A stretch of 64,000 nt of DNA from Acinetobacter puyangensis. Lineage in GTDB: Bacteria > Pseudomonadota > Gammaproteobacteria > Pseudomonadales > Moraxellaceae. The first letter of the stretch is position 1. Each line of letters starts with the position of its first letter. Below the pieces are notes generated by a model. That model was given only the letters and a program-made list of their open reading frames with translations, was not told the origin of the DNA and ran no database searches. The stretch lies in NCBI RefSeq assembly GCF_900096995.1, contig NZ_OANT01000002.1:186001-250000 (forward strand), written 5' to 3'. The position numbers and the translations under genes were made by a program. Below are positions 54,817 through 63,559 of this stretch, one piece after another.

Positions 54817-55626
54817 TTGTTTGAGATAAGCCAACCGTTTCAATGGGAAAAATGTTTAAGCGCTTTGCCAACTCAACAGGCAGGGCAGTATGTTTATTTA
54901 ATTACGCAACAAGAACAGGCTTATGTTTTTAAATTTTTAGGTCAAAATGCTGGGCAGATTATAAGACAAAGTTTTTCACATGAACTCAATGCCTATCGGC
55001 CATTTCAAACAGAACAATTTTGTGCTGATTTTCAGATTTATAAGATATCTGATGTCGAAAATATAAATTTCCCTATTCCTATCCTCAATGATGTATTGGT
55101 CATGCCGTATTATCAGACCTTGAATATAGATTTGAGTAGGAAATTTTCAATAGATAAAAAAATACAGATTTTTCAGGATATTTGTCTAAGCGTACAACAT
55201 TTGCATGACCTTGGTTATATCCATGGTGATTTAAAATTGCGCCATATCACGTTTTCTAATCCAGTTAAATTATTGGATCTTGCGCAAACCTCAAAAATTC
55301 ATGAGGTCACAAGGCAAGCTGAGATTTCGGCAACACCTGCCTATATGGCACCCGAACTTTTTCTTGGTGAAAATATATCCATGCAAAGCGATATTTATGC
55401 ACTGGGGATTATTTTTTATGAGATATTGATGGGTGAGAAGCCCTTTATGGGTAAAAATTATCAGGATTGGGCAACGCAACATTGTCAGGCAGAGATTCCC
55501 TTATTAGCAATAGAATATTCCCTTTACCAAAATATACTCGATGGAATGTTGGCAAAACTCAGAAAGAATCGCTTTTCTGAGATCAAAACGCTGATAAATG
55601 CCTTGAATTTAATCAAAAAAACATAA
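54817..55626 (+). CDS. Serine/threonine protein kinase-like protein
   Basis: 269 residues with a compact kinase fold: ATP-site lysine K39 (YVFKF), helix-C Glu E56, catalytic loop HGDLKLRHI with D138 and K140, metal Asp154 in DLA (usually DFG), APE motif (YMAPEL) and SDIYALGIIFYEILMGEKPF. The Asn normally five residues after the catalytic Asp is His143, and the Gly-loop is poorly formed, so activity is open. Start is a TTG at 54817; no ATG is available before the fold begins. Seven nt from the phospholipase gene, suggesting a functional pair. Confidence 0.75.
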   Translation: MFEISQPFQWEKCLSALPTQQAGQYVYLITQQEQAYVFKFLGQNAGQIIRQSFSHELNAYRPFQTEQFCADFQIYKISDVENINFPIPILNDVLVMPYYQTLNIDLSRKFSIDKKIQIFQDICLSVQHLHDLGYIHGDLKLRHITFSNPVKLLDLAQTSKIHEVTRQAEISATPAYMAPELFLGENISMQSDIYALGIIFYEILMGEKPFMGKNYQDWATQHCQAEIPLLAIEYSLYQNILDGMLAKLRKNRFSEIKTLINALNLIKKT

Positions 55627-55713
55627 TTTGATGATAAAATATGCATTCGTATACTTTTTTATAAAATAATACTTGGCAAGATAAAAACTCATTGCTAATA
55701 TACGCAGCACATC

Positions 55714-55798
55714 GGGGACGTGGCGAAATTGGTAGACGCACTGGATTTAGGTTCCAGCGCCGCAAGGTGTGAGAGTTCGAGTCTCTCCGTCCCCACCA
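55714..55798 (+). tRNA. tRNA-Leu, anticodon UAG
   Basis: 85 nt including encoded CCA. Acceptor GGGGACG (55714-55720) pairs with CGTCCCC (55788-55794). The anticodon arm is CTGGA-TTTAGGT-TCCAG with TAG at its centre, a long variable arm follows (leucine class II tRNA), and the T arm is GAGAG-TTCGAGT-CTCTC. It is the apparent target of a past integration, since an integrase remnant lies 0.5 kb downstream. Confidence 0.95.
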
Positions 55799-55810
55799 AT
55801 ATTTTAAAGA

Positions 55811-55842
55811 GGAATCAATCACTTAGATTGGTTCCTTTTTTT
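55811..55842 (+). terminator. Terminator after tRNA-Leu
   Basis: GGAATCAATC (55811-55820) pairs with GATTGGTTCC (55826-55835, one T-G pair), followed by seven T. Confidence 0.8.
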
Positions 55843-55917
55843 ATGGGCACGTTTTGGGCACGTTTGGTAAAATTTAGTTCAAGTCAGATTTATAAGAGCA
55901 ATGTTAAAATCATAAGA

Positions 55918-55995
55918 ATAATCTTTTTTCCAATTGCGGAAAAAAGCTATCAACAATATCTTGAGGAGTCAGATCATGGCAAAACCAATCAGTGA
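55918..55995 (+). pseudogene. Possible remnant of a HigB/RelE-type toxin C-terminus
   Basis: The frame running into the antitoxin start ends RIIFFPIAEKSYQQYLEESD..., with its stop overlapping the antitoxin ATG by 20 nt, as in many toxin-first type II pairs. The helical IAEKSYQQYLEE tail resembles the last helix of such toxins, but no catalytic core precedes it. Could be chance. Confidence 0.3.
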
Positions 55996-56275
55996 ACTAA
56001 TGGATACACTATCTTTGAAAGATCAAGCGATTATTGAAGCTAAAGCAAGTGACATGATTACAGCAATCCGTCTGGCACATCTACGTAAAAAACTGGGCTT
56101 TACACAAGCACAGGTTGCAGATGCAATGCATATTAAACAACCCACAGTTGCACAACTGGAAAAACGTGCAGATATTCAGCTTTCAACTTTGCGTCAATAT
56201 TTACAGGTGCTTGGGGCAAATCTAGAAATCAATGCCACCTTGCCAGATGGTTCTCGTATTAGTCTAACTGATTAA
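55976..56275 (+). CDS. XRE-family antitoxin-like regulator
   Basis: 99 residues. A HigA-type helix-turn-helix is clear: AIRLAHLRKKLGFTQAQVADAMHIKQPTVAQLEKRADIQLSTLRQYLQVLGANLEI. GAGGAG precedes the ATG at 55976. It resembles antitoxins of HigBA pairs, but no intact toxin lies on either side. It sits between tRNA-Leu and an integrase remnant, so it is probably leftover cargo of a lost island. Confidence 0.8.
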   Translation: MAKPISELMDTLSLKDQAIIEAKASDMITAIRLAHLRKKLGFTQAQVADAMHIKQPTVAQLEKRADIQLSTLRQYLQVLGANLEINATLPDGSRISLTD

Positions 56276-56294
56276 TGAATTATGGCGATTAGAC

Positions 56295-56498
56295 TTAGTT
56301 GATTCTTAATTTCCCATTTTGAAATGGGTGGGTATTGGCTTTGCTCAACTTGGCAATTTCTTCTTTATTCTTATCCGAATTGATCCAGCCTGCGTAGCGT
56401 TTCATCAGCATGACCAGACTATGCCCGAGCTGTGCAGCCACATAGACCAGATTTAAGCCATTCATCAGGCACACGGTGGCATGTGTATTGCTTTTCAT
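56295..56498 (-). pseudogene. Tyrosine recombinase (integrase) C-terminal remnant
   Basis: About 67 codons matching only the end of a phage-type integrase: NTHATVCLMNGLNLVYVAAQLGHSLVMLMKRYAGWI, with the conserved LGH and the nucleophile-position Tyr (RYAGWI). The preceding active-site Arg-His is replaced by Ser-Asn, and an in-frame TAG lies three codons upstream of the first Met. The bulk of the gene is gone. Its position 0.5 kb from tRNA-Leu marks an old integration site. Confidence 0.6.
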
Positions 56499-56712
56499 CG
56501 CATTCTAACGTGCTGGTGAAGAGATACCTCATAGGCAATTTTTCCCTAAAATTTTTAGCAATTCCGAGATATAGATTAAAATTCATAATTTTTTACAAAA
56601 AATAACACAAAAACATGAGCTTATTCTTGATCTCATTCGTCATATATAGAGAAGCATCAAGATTGTTTCTTTTCACTTAATTTAAAATTTGATGATGGGG
56701 TTTAGAGAAAAA

Positions 56713-57168
56713 ATGCAGGATCGTCAGGAATTTAATGAAATTCGAGATACATTAAGACAAGCAAAGATTAAGGTGACGCACGCAAGGCTGGTGATTTACC
56801 GAATTCTTAAACATGCAAAACATGAACTTACGGCTTATGATATAGAAAATATTTCTTTAAAAATGAATGATCGAATTAATATTGGCACCATCTATTCCAG
56901 TTTAAAATTATTTCAAACGGCAGGGTTGTTACAGCGTTATAAAGTGGACATGGAACAAGCACTTTTTTCTTTGAAACAGTTTGATCATTATTCCCGTTTT
57001 ATCTGTAATCATTGCGGTGCCATCGAAACATTTGAGGATTCCGAAATTGATCAGCGTCTGAAAACATTATGTGCAAATAAACAGGTCGCTTACGTCGCTT
57101 CTTCTTTGATCATTAATATAGAAAGTTGTGAAAAATGTAAGGGGGAAAATGATAAAAATGTATCGTAA
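56713..57168 (+). CDS. Fur-family transcriptional regulator
   Basis: 151 residues. Winged-helix domain (FNEIRDTLRQAKIKVTHARLVIYRILKHAKHELTAYDIENI, NIGTIYSSLKLFQTAGLLQRYKV), then a metal-binding domain with two CxxC pairs (CNHCG and CEKC) for structural zinc. Which metal or peroxide it senses (Fur, Zur, PerR) cannot be settled by eye. In-frame ATGs at 56692 and 56695 lack ribosome sites; ATG 56713 follows AGAG. No metal transporter is adjacent. Confidence 0.85.
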   Translation: MQDRQEFNEIRDTLRQAKIKVTHARLVIYRILKHAKHELTAYDIENISLKMNDRINIGTIYSSLKLFQTAGLLQRYKVDMEQALFSLKQFDHYSRFICNHCGAIETFEDSEIDQRLKTLCANKQVAYVASSLIINIESCEKCKGENDKNVS

Positions 57169-57238
57169 GGTGGGATTGGATAGTGTGTCTGATATACCAG
57201 CGTCGGCATATCAGACAAAGCAGTCTATTTACACATAT

Positions 57239-57988
57239 TTATTGGTCTAGTTGTTCCAGCACGTCATCACTAAATTCGACATTGGTGTAGACATTTTGCA
57301 CGTCATCCAGATCTTCAAGCATATCAATCATTTTCATAATTTGCTTGGCCTGATCAATATCGGTAATTTCTGCTTTGGTCGATGGGCTCATCACGACTTC
57401 AGCATTATCAGATTTTAAACCTGCTGCACTTAAAGCATCCTGAACTGCGCCGAAGTTTTCTGGAGAGGTAATGACCACAATGCCATCTTCATCCACTTCA
57501 ATATCATCTGCACCAGCTTCAAGGGCAATATCCATCACTTGATCTTCCAAAGATGGATCTTCAAATGAAATTTCACCACGTTTGGTAAAGAGATAGGCCA
57601 CGGAACCCGATGTACCTAGATTACCATTGGTTTTGCTAAAGCAATGACGTACATCAGGGACGGTACGATTTAAGTTGTCAGTCATGGTTTCAACCAGTAC
57701 AGCTACACCACCGACACCATAGCCTTCATAGGTGACTTCATTTAAATCATCATTGTCTTCACCGCCGGCACCACGCTGAATGGCACGATTGATGGCATCG
57801 CGTGTCATATTGACAGAAAGTGCTTTCTCTACAACCGCACGTAAACGTGGATTGCTTGCGATATCACCACCGCCTAATCTGGCTGCTGTTACAATTTCAC
57901 GAATGTATTTGGTAAAGACTTTTGCACGACTGGCATCTTGTTTTGCTTTCCGATGCTTGGTGTTTGCCCATTTGGAATGACCTGCCAT
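57239..57988 (-). CDS. yebC: YebC/PmpR-family protein
   Basis: 249 residues with the invariant start [32 protein letters not shown] and the [42 protein letters not shown] core. The family contains DNA-binding regulators and proteins that ease ribosome stalling. GGAG lies upstream. Not in its common ruvC neighbourhood here. Confidence 0.94.
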   Translation of the reverse strand: MAGHSKWANTKHRKAKQDASRAKVFTKYIREIVTAARLGGGDIASNPRLRAVVEKALSVNMTRDAINRAIQRGAGGEDNDDLNEVTYEGYGVGGVAVLVETMTDNLNRTVPDVRHCFSKTNGNLGTSGSVAYLFTKRGEISFEDPSLEDQVMDIALEAGADDIEVDEDGIVVITSPENFGAVQDALSAAGLKSDNAEVVMSPSTKAEITDIDQAKQIMKMIDMLEDLDDVQNVYTNVEFSDDVLEQLDQ

Positions 57989-58116
57989 TTAAGAAATGCT
58001 CCAATAACTTTATATTGAAAAAATAAGAAAAAATGTGGCGGAATCTTAGCACAGCAACACTTTTGTTGAAAATATTTGTACTCAAAGAAATCTATCTTTT
58101 TAACGCTGCAACCGTT

Positions 58117-58515
58117 TTATCGCTCCAGATAAGGTTTGAAACGGATTGGTAAGATCACATTCTCAGAGATTCCCTTAAACAAAGGCGCAATATCTTCGAC
58201 CGGAAAACCTGTACTGCCACAACCAATTGCCGTAATAAAATAGGTCAGTTTAGGATGATTTTGGGTATAGACTTTAAAATCATCAATATAATGGGCAACT
58301 TGATGAATTGGCATGGCCTGTAAATGTTCATTTTGCGTGGGAATAGCAAAACTTTGTCCTGACCAGCCACGACCCACACCCGGAATCGCACCAAATTTTT
58401 CTTTGGCTGTTTTTGCTGCACCTTTGCGGTGATTGCCAGCAAGATTGCTACCAAAGACGAAGATCTGGTCTTCGGGAAGCTGTTCGATGATTGTTTCGTT
58501 GTGGTACTGGTACAT
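58117..58515 (-). CDS. Small macro-domain-like protein, unknown function
   Basis: 132 residues. IFVFGSNLAGNHRKGAAKTAKEKFGAIPGVGRGWSGQSFAIPT and YFITAIGCGSTGFPVEDIAPLF recall the nucleotide-sugar-binding loops of macro domains and related hypothetical proteins found in phages and bacteria. ADP-ribose binding is only a guess. AAGGATC precedes the ATG. Single gene. Confidence 0.6.
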   Translation of the reverse strand: MYQYHNETIIEQLPEDQIFVFGSNLAGNHRKGAAKTAKEKFGAIPGVGRGWSGQSFAIPTQNEHLQAMPIHQVAHYIDDFKVYTQNHPKLTYFITAIGCGSTGFPVEDIAPLFKGISENVILPIRFKPYLER

Positions 58516-58625
58516 GCAACATGATCCTTTTTCATTCTAAAAATATTGTAACGTTTTTAGCTGATTTGCATAGTATGGTTTAAGAAATTGATTTTAAGTG
58601 TTGTATAAATTTGAGGACGGAAAGT

Positions 58626-58886
58626 GTGTATAAATGGTTTAAGACAAATAGACCGATATTCATTTTGTTGGCAGTAATCGTTTTGATCTGGATCTATCAG
58701 ATCACAGAAGGTGAATCTATGACTGCGGGGCGATACGGATATGTGCGTTCCTGTTTAAGCGTGAATGTACCCGAACAGATACGTAATAGCCAGCGTGGGA
58801 ATTATTGCCAATGTGTGAAAAACGGTGATTCTAAGGTGAGTCAAAATTATATTGAAAAGCAATGTCTGGAAAAATATAGGCCTTAG
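58626..58886 (+). CDS. Small membrane-anchored hypothetical protein
   Basis: About 86 residues: one N-terminal transmembrane helix (PIFILLAVIVLIWIYQI), then a periplasmic domain with four cysteines (SCLSVN, NYCQCV, KQCLEK) that could form two disulfides. Start is probably GTG 58626, with GAGG upstream; a TTG at 58611 is in frame. No family recognised. Lies 96 nt before uvrB. Confidence 0.6.
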   Translation: MYKWFKTNRPIFILLAVIVLIWIYQITEGESMTAGRYGYVRSCLSVNVPEQIRNSQRGNYCQCVKNGDSKVSQNYIEKQCLEKYRP

Positions 58887-58982
58887 TTTTATTGTCATTT
58901 TTCATAAAATTACATATAAATTTTGAAAGCCTTATGATGAAAGGGATATGATAGATCAGATTATTTATTTAGGTCATCATGC

Positions 58983-61004
58983 ATGAAGTCTGATCCACAA
59001 GCTTTTCAACTCGTTACTGATTTTGCTCCGGCAGGTGATCAACCGCAAGCGATTGAAAAATTAGTTGCAGGCTTGGAACACGGGCAAAAAAATCAGCTTT
59101 TACTTGGCGTAACAGGATCAGGTAAAACCTATACCATGGCAAATGTGATCGCCAGAACCCAGCGACCAACAATTATCATGGCACATAATAAAACGTTGGC
59201 CGCACAATTGTATGGCGAATTTAAAGCATTTTTCCCAAACAATGCTGTCGAATACTTTGTCAGTTATTATGATTATTATCAGCCAGAGGCTTATGTGCCT
59301 TCATCGGATACCTTTATTGAGAAAGATGCGGCGATCAATGATCATATCGATCAGATGCGTTTATCGGCAACACGGACATTATTGGAACGACGTGATGCCA
59401 TTATCGTTGCTTCGGTCTCCGCCATTTATGGTTTGGGCGATCCGGAAGCCTATATGCAAATGCTCTTGCATGTGGTGGAAGGGGATCGGATCAATCGCGA
59501 TGAGTTAATCCGTCGTTTGGTCGCGATGCAATATAGCCGTAATGAAATTGAGTTTACCCGAGGGACTTACCGTATTCGTGGCGAGATTCTTGATGTATTT
59601 CCTGCCGAATCCGAACAAAATGCCATACGTATTGAACTGTTTGATGATGAAGTGGATTCGATTCGCTGGTTTGACCCATTAACAGGCAAGCTGGTACGCA
59701 AAGTGCCTCGTGTGACGATTTATCCGAAAAGCCACTATGTGACACCACGGGAAAGTCTGGAAAAAGCAGTAGGTACCATCAAAACTGAACTCAAACAACA
59801 GTTGGCTTTCTTTAAAGAACATGACAAATTGGTCGAGGCACAACGTCTAGAGCAGCGTACTCGTTATGATCTGGAAATGATCCAGCAGCTTGGCTATTGT
59901 AACGGAATCGAAAACTATTCCCGCCATTTGTCTGGTCGGCAAGCGGGCGAAGCGCCACCGACATTATTTGATTATGTGCCGGAAGATGGTTTGTTAATTA
60001 TTGATGAGTCACATGTCACCATTCCGCAAATCGGTGCTATGTACAAGGGTGACCGCTCTCGTAAAGAAAATCTGGTGAATTATGGGTTTCGCTTACCGAG
60101 TGCGCTGGATAATCGTCCCATGAAATTTGAAGAATGGGAGCGAATTACCCCTGATACCCTCTATGTCAGTGCAACGCCAGCACGTTATGAGTTGGAACGT
60201 GCCGAGCAAATTGTAGAGCAGGTAGTGCGTCCAACGGGGTTGATTGATCCTGAAATTGAAGTGCGTCCGGTCTTGACACAGGTAGATGATGTATTATCTG
60301 AAATTAATAGTCGTAAAGACATCAATGAGCGGGTTTTGGTGACCACCCTGACCAAGCGCATGGCAGAAGATTTAACCAGCTATTTAAAAGAATATGGGAT
60401 TAAAGTCGCCTATTTGCATTCTGATATTGATACTGTGGAGCGTGTCAAAATTATTCATGAATTACGTACTGGTGTGCATGATGTGTTGGTCGGGATTAAC
60501 CTGTTGCGTGAAGGTCTGGATATGCCCGAAGTATCGTTGGTTGCTATTTTGGATGCCGACAAAGAAGGTTTTTTAAGATCTGAAAGATCATTGATTCAAA
60601 CCATTGGCCGGGCAGCACGAAATGTAAAAGGTAAAGCCATTCTTTATGCAGATCGAATTACCGACTCGATGCAAAAAGCGATTGATGAAACGGACCGTCG
60701 TCGGGCCAAGCAGATTGAGTTTAATGAAGAACACGGCATTATTCCGCGTAGTACTGTGCGCCAGATTAGCAAGGATATTGATACTGGAGAGGTGTATGAG
60801 GAAGATGAGGAAATCTCATTGTCGGCAAAATCTCGGGCATTAAGTGATGACGAACAACATTTGATTGCCGATCCAAAATTATTCTCCAGACATATGAATA
60901 AACTGGAAAAAGAAATGTTAAAGGCCTCTAAAGATCTGCAATTTGAACAAGCGGCAAGGTTACGTGATGAAATCATTCGTTTAAAAGCACAGTTGCTTAG
61001 ATAA
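58983..61004 (+). CDS. uvrB: Excinuclease ABC subunit B
   Basis: 673 residues. UvrB verifies DNA damage for UvrC incision. Walker [17 protein letters not shown], the beta-hairpin region [16 protein letters not shown], Walker B IIDESHVT, helicase motif [24 protein letters not shown] and a C-terminal UVR domain ([24 protein letters not shown]) are all present. Full family length. A short MITE-like scar begins 13 nt after its stop. Confidence 0.97.
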   Translation: MKSDPQAFQLVTDFAPAGDQPQAIEKLVAGLEHGQKNQLLLGVTGSGKTYTMANVIARTQRPTIIMAHNKTLAAQLYGEFKAFFPNNAVEYFVSYYDYYQPEAYVPSSDTFIEKDAAINDHIDQMRLSATRTLLERRDAIIVASVSAIYGLGDPEAYMQMLLHVVEGDRINRDELIRRLVAMQYSRNEIEFTRGTYRIRGEILDVFPAESEQNAIRIELFDDEVDSIRWFDPLTGKLVRKVPRVTIYPKSHYVTPRESLEKAVGTIKTELKQQLAFFKEHDKLVEAQRLEQRTRYDLEMIQQLGYCNGIENYSRHLSGRQAGEAPPTLFDYVPEDGLLIIDESHVTIPQIGAMYKGDRSRKENLVNYGFRLPSALDNRPMKFEEWERITPDTLYVSATPARYELERAEQIVEQVVRPTGLIDPEIEVRPVLTQVDDVLSEINSRKDINERVLVTTLTKRMAEDLTSYLKEYGIKVAYLHSDIDTVERVKIIHELRTGVHDVLVGINLLREGLDMPEVSLVAILDADKEGFLRSERSLIQTIGRAARNVKGKAILYADRITDSMQKAIDETDRRRAKQIEFNEEHGIIPRSTVRQISKDIDTGEVYEEDEEISLSAKSRALSDDEQHLIADPKLFSRHMNKLEKEMLKASKDLQFEQAARLRDEIIRLKAQLLR

Positions 61005-61016
61005 ATAGCGGAAGAT

Positions 61017-61074
61017 TGATACTTCGTCCATGCAGATCATTCATTTATGAAATATACATAGGGCCGGAGTATCT
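61017..61074. repeat. Degenerate copy of the 30181-30492 element, interior deleted
   Basis: TGATACTTCGTCCATG (61017-61032) matches the left end of the larger element (TGATACTTCATCTATG, 30190-30205) at 14 of 16 positions. ATTCATTTATGAA (61039-61051) is identical to 13 bases at its right end (30465-30477). The two ends are almost directly joined. A nearby GGAGTATC (61067-61074) can pair with GATACTTC. Confidence 0.45.
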
Positions 61075-61180
61075 TGTCTGACAATGCAAAGGATTTATTT
61101 TTGCTTTTTGTTGAACAGCATCACACTTTTTTCTATAGTTGAACGGCAGTAAAATAAAATATTCTGGAGCGGATACAGCC

Positions 61181-61762
61181 ATGGGAGTAAATCGTCATTC
61201 TTCTGATAAAAAACTACGTATATTAAAAATTGCGGTTGGTAGTGCTGCATTACTTGGGCTGGGTGCCGGAAAATTGTTATGGGATCTTCGGCCAAGAAGT
61301 ATGGCTATCGCTAAGAATGTTGATCTGGATAAATTTTTAGGTAGCTGGTATGAAATTGCTCGAAAACCTGTGGTGACTGAGCGATCCTCATTTAAAAATA
61401 TCCGTTTGGAATATACCTTGCAATCAGAAAACCATCTTAATCTGGAATTACGTTATCAGACCAAAGAAGGCAGAATTGGCCAATTTCATGCTGATATTAA
61501 AATTGTTAATGCGCCAGATAATAGTAAGTTTCTTATTAAATATTTGCCCTCAATTTTTAGATATTTAAGGAAAGGTCATCACTGGATTATGCGCATTGAT
61601 CCGCAAGGTCAGGTGGTATTGATTGGTAATCCAAACCGTAAACCTCTATGGTTGCTGGCTCGGACACCGCAACTTGATGAGAATATTATTGAGCAATATT
61701 TAAATATTGCCAAAAAAGCCGGCTTTAAACTAAACGATCTGATTCGGGTTGAACATCAATAA
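61181..61762 (+). CDS. Lipocalin family protein (Blc-like)
   Basis: 193 residues. A hydrophobic N-terminal segment (ILKIAVGSAALLGLGAGKLLW) is followed by the lipocalin signature FLGSWYEIARKP, a beta-barrel, and RTPQLDENIIEQYLNIAKKAGF at the C-terminal helix. Unlike E. coli Blc there is no lipobox cysteine, so it is probably membrane-anchored or exported uncleaved. The Arg-rich stretch FRYLRKGHHW is unusual. Likely binds fatty acids or lysolipids. Start at ATG 61181; an earlier TTG is in frame. Confidence 0.8.
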   Translation: MGVNRHSSDKKLRILKIAVGSAALLGLGAGKLLWDLRPRSMAIAKNVDLDKFLGSWYEIARKPVVTERSSFKNIRLEYTLQSENHLNLELRYQTKEGRIGQFHADIKIVNAPDNSKFLIKYLPSIFRYLRKGHHWIMRIDPQGQVVLIGNPNRKPLWLLARTPQLDENIIEQYLNIAKKAGFKLNDLIRVEHQ

Positions 61763-61879
61763 ATGCATCAAGAATCAGTAGAATTCTGTACTTTTCTTTG
61801 AAATATCAATACATAGCGGACTTTTGTTGCAAAATATTTGCATTTAGATTTCAAAAACATTCATTTTCAATTAAAATAT

Positions 61880-61898
61880 GCTCATTTTCAAAACGAGC
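61880..61898. promoter_or_regulatory. Inverted repeat upstream of gap
   Basis: GCTCATTTT-C-AAAACGAGC, nine-base arms with one mismatched pair, 37 nt before the gap start codon. A possible operator or leader hairpin; binding factor unknown. Confidence 0.35.
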
Positions 61899-61934
61899 GT
61901 TTCACGCTAAACAAATCACTAGAGGATGTATTCC

Positions 61935-63386
61935 GTGAGTAAAGATACCATCATCGCCCTACACCAAGAACATCAAGGTCGTTGGAAGAACCGCGAAGAA
62001 ATTGCAGAGCGAATGATCGCATTAATTGGTCAGTTGTATCGTGAAAAAAATATTGTGACCACCATTTATGGACGTTCTTTAGTTAATCGTTCCGTGATTC
62101 AAATTTTAAAAGCGCATCGTATTACTCGCATGATGGATGTCGAACTATCCGTTGTGAATACCGTACCATTGCTGGAAGCTTTGGCAAAAATTGAAAATAT
62201 TGGTTCCGCCGAAATTGATCTGGGTAAACTTGCGACTGAATATAAAGAACAGGGCGGCGATATTGATGCTTTTGTTGCCAAAGCAGTACAGCCGATTGAA
62301 GGTAATTCTCCGACCTGTGAACCTAAAGACGTGGTGCTTTACGGTTTTGGCCGTATTGGTCGTATTCTGGCACGTTTAATTATTGGTCAGTCTGGTCTTG
62401 GCCGTGGTTTAAGTCTTAAAGCGATTGTTGTACGTAGAACTGCTGATGGTGACTTGGCAAAGCGTGCGTCATTATTACGTCGTGATTCGATTCATGGTTC
62501 ATTCTCGGGCACTATTTCTGTGGATGAAGAAAATGAAGCCATTATTGCCAATGGTAATTTTATTAAAGTGATTTATGCATCAAATCCAAGTGAAATTGAT
62601 TACACCGAATACGGTATCGAAAATGCTTTGCTCATCGATAATACGGGTAAATGGCGTGATGTAGAAGGTTTAAGCCAACATTTAAAATGTCCAGGTATTG
62701 CTCGTGTTGTGTTAACAGCACCAGGTAAAGGTGACATGAAAAATGTGGTATATGGTGTCAATCAGGCCGATATTTTAGATGAAGATAAGATTATCTCTGC
62801 GGCAAGCTGTACCACCAATGCGATTACGCCTGTGTTAAAAGTACTGGATGAAAAATATCACGTTTTGAATGGTCATGTTGAAACTGTTCACTCTTTCACC
62901 AATGATCAAAACTTGATTGATAACTATCACAAAGCGGATCGCCGTGGTCGTGCTGCAACACTAAATATGGTGATCACTGAAACAGGTGCGGCCAAAGCGG
63001 TTGCCAAAGCTTTGCCTCAGCTTAAAGGTAAATTAACCGGTAATTCTGTACGTGTGCCAACGCCAAACGTCTCACTGGCAATCCTGAATTTAACACTAGA
63101 AAAAGAAGCAGATCGCGACGAAGTCAATGAATTTATCCGTCAGATTTCGATTTTCTCAAGTCTACAAGGGCAAATCGGCTATACCAATTCTACTGAAGTG
63201 GTATCAAGCGACTTTATTGGTTCTCGTACCGCAGGTGTTTTTGATGCACAGGCGACCATTGCTTCGGGCACACACTTAACAGCATACGTTTGGTATGACA
63301 ATGAAGTGGGCTATAGCTGTCAGGTATTACGTATTGCAGAGCAAATGTGCGGTGTGAGCTATCCAAAGATTCCTGATGGTAAATAA
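61935..63386 (+). CDS. gap: Glyceraldehyde-3-phosphate dehydrogenase, long form
   Basis: 483 residues, some 140 more than classical GAPDH. The extra N-terminal ~125 residues (ALHQEHQGRWKNREEIAERMIALIGQLYREKNIVTTIYGRSL) are helical and of unknown role; the long form is known from Pseudomonas and Acinetobacter. The Rossmann start is VVLYGFGRIGRILARL, and the catalytic Cys is in SAASCTTNAITPVL with His in the VHSFTNDQ region. GTG 61935 has GAGG at nine bases; ATG 61926 overlaps that site and is less likely. Strong terminators follow. Confidence 0.92.
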   Translation: MSKDTIIALHQEHQGRWKNREEIAERMIALIGQLYREKNIVTTIYGRSLVNRSVIQILKAHRITRMMDVELSVVNTVPLLEALAKIENIGSAEIDLGKLATEYKEQGGDIDAFVAKAVQPIEGNSPTCEPKDVVLYGFGRIGRILARLIIGQSGLGRGLSLKAIVVRRTADGDLAKRASLLRRDSIHGSFSGTISVDEENEAIIANGNFIKVIYASNPSEIDYTEYGIENALLIDNTGKWRDVEGLSQHLKCPGIARVVLTAPGKGDMKNVVYGVNQADILDEDKIISAASCTTNAITPVLKVLDEKYHVLNGHVETVHSFTNDQNLIDNYHKADRRGRAATLNMVITETGAAKAVAKALPQLKGKLTGNSVRVPTPNVSLAILNLTLEKEADRDEVNEFIRQISIFSSLQGQIGYTNSTEVVSSDFIGSRTAGVFDAQATIASGTHLTAYVWYDNEVGYSCQVLRIAEQMCGVSYPKIPDGK

Positions 63387-63392
63387 GCTTTA

Positions 63393-63434
63393 AATTACTT
63401 CGGCTATCATAATTATGATTCCCGAAGTAATTTT
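63393..63434 (+). terminator. Hairpin after gap
   Basis: AATTACTTCGG (63393-63403) pairs with CCGAAGTAATT (63422-63432), ending in a short T run; the loop holds a second palindrome ATCATAATTATGAT. Confidence 0.65.
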
Positions 63435-63470
63435 GATGTTTAAAATAATCAAAATATTTTAAACATCAAA

Positions 63471-63503
63471 AAAACCCGATCATCAATTTGATCGGGTTTT
63501 TTT
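63471..63503. terminator. Bidirectional terminator between gap and crp/vfr-like gene
   Basis: AAAACCCGATCA (63471-63482) pairs with TGATCGGGTTTT (63489-63500), followed by more T; A tract on the left serves the opposite strand. Confidence 0.9.
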
Positions 63504-63559
63504 AATTGCAATGGTATGAAAAGAAAATATAAAAACAGGGGTTAAAGATTTAATCCGAG

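Noticed and set aside
55613..55822. Minus-strand ORF of 69 codons across tRNA-Leu (GRRDSNSH peptide)
   Set aside because: This is the familiar false ORF produced by the antisense of a tRNA gene; the RNA gene explains the sequence.
55720..55995. Plus-strand ORF reading through the tRNA
   Set aside because: The first part is the tRNA itself. Only the last 25 codons, overlapping the antitoxin start, might be a real gene remnant.
60644..60976. 110-codon minus-strand ORF opposite uvrB
   Set aside because: Antisense shadow, Ser-rich, no family features.
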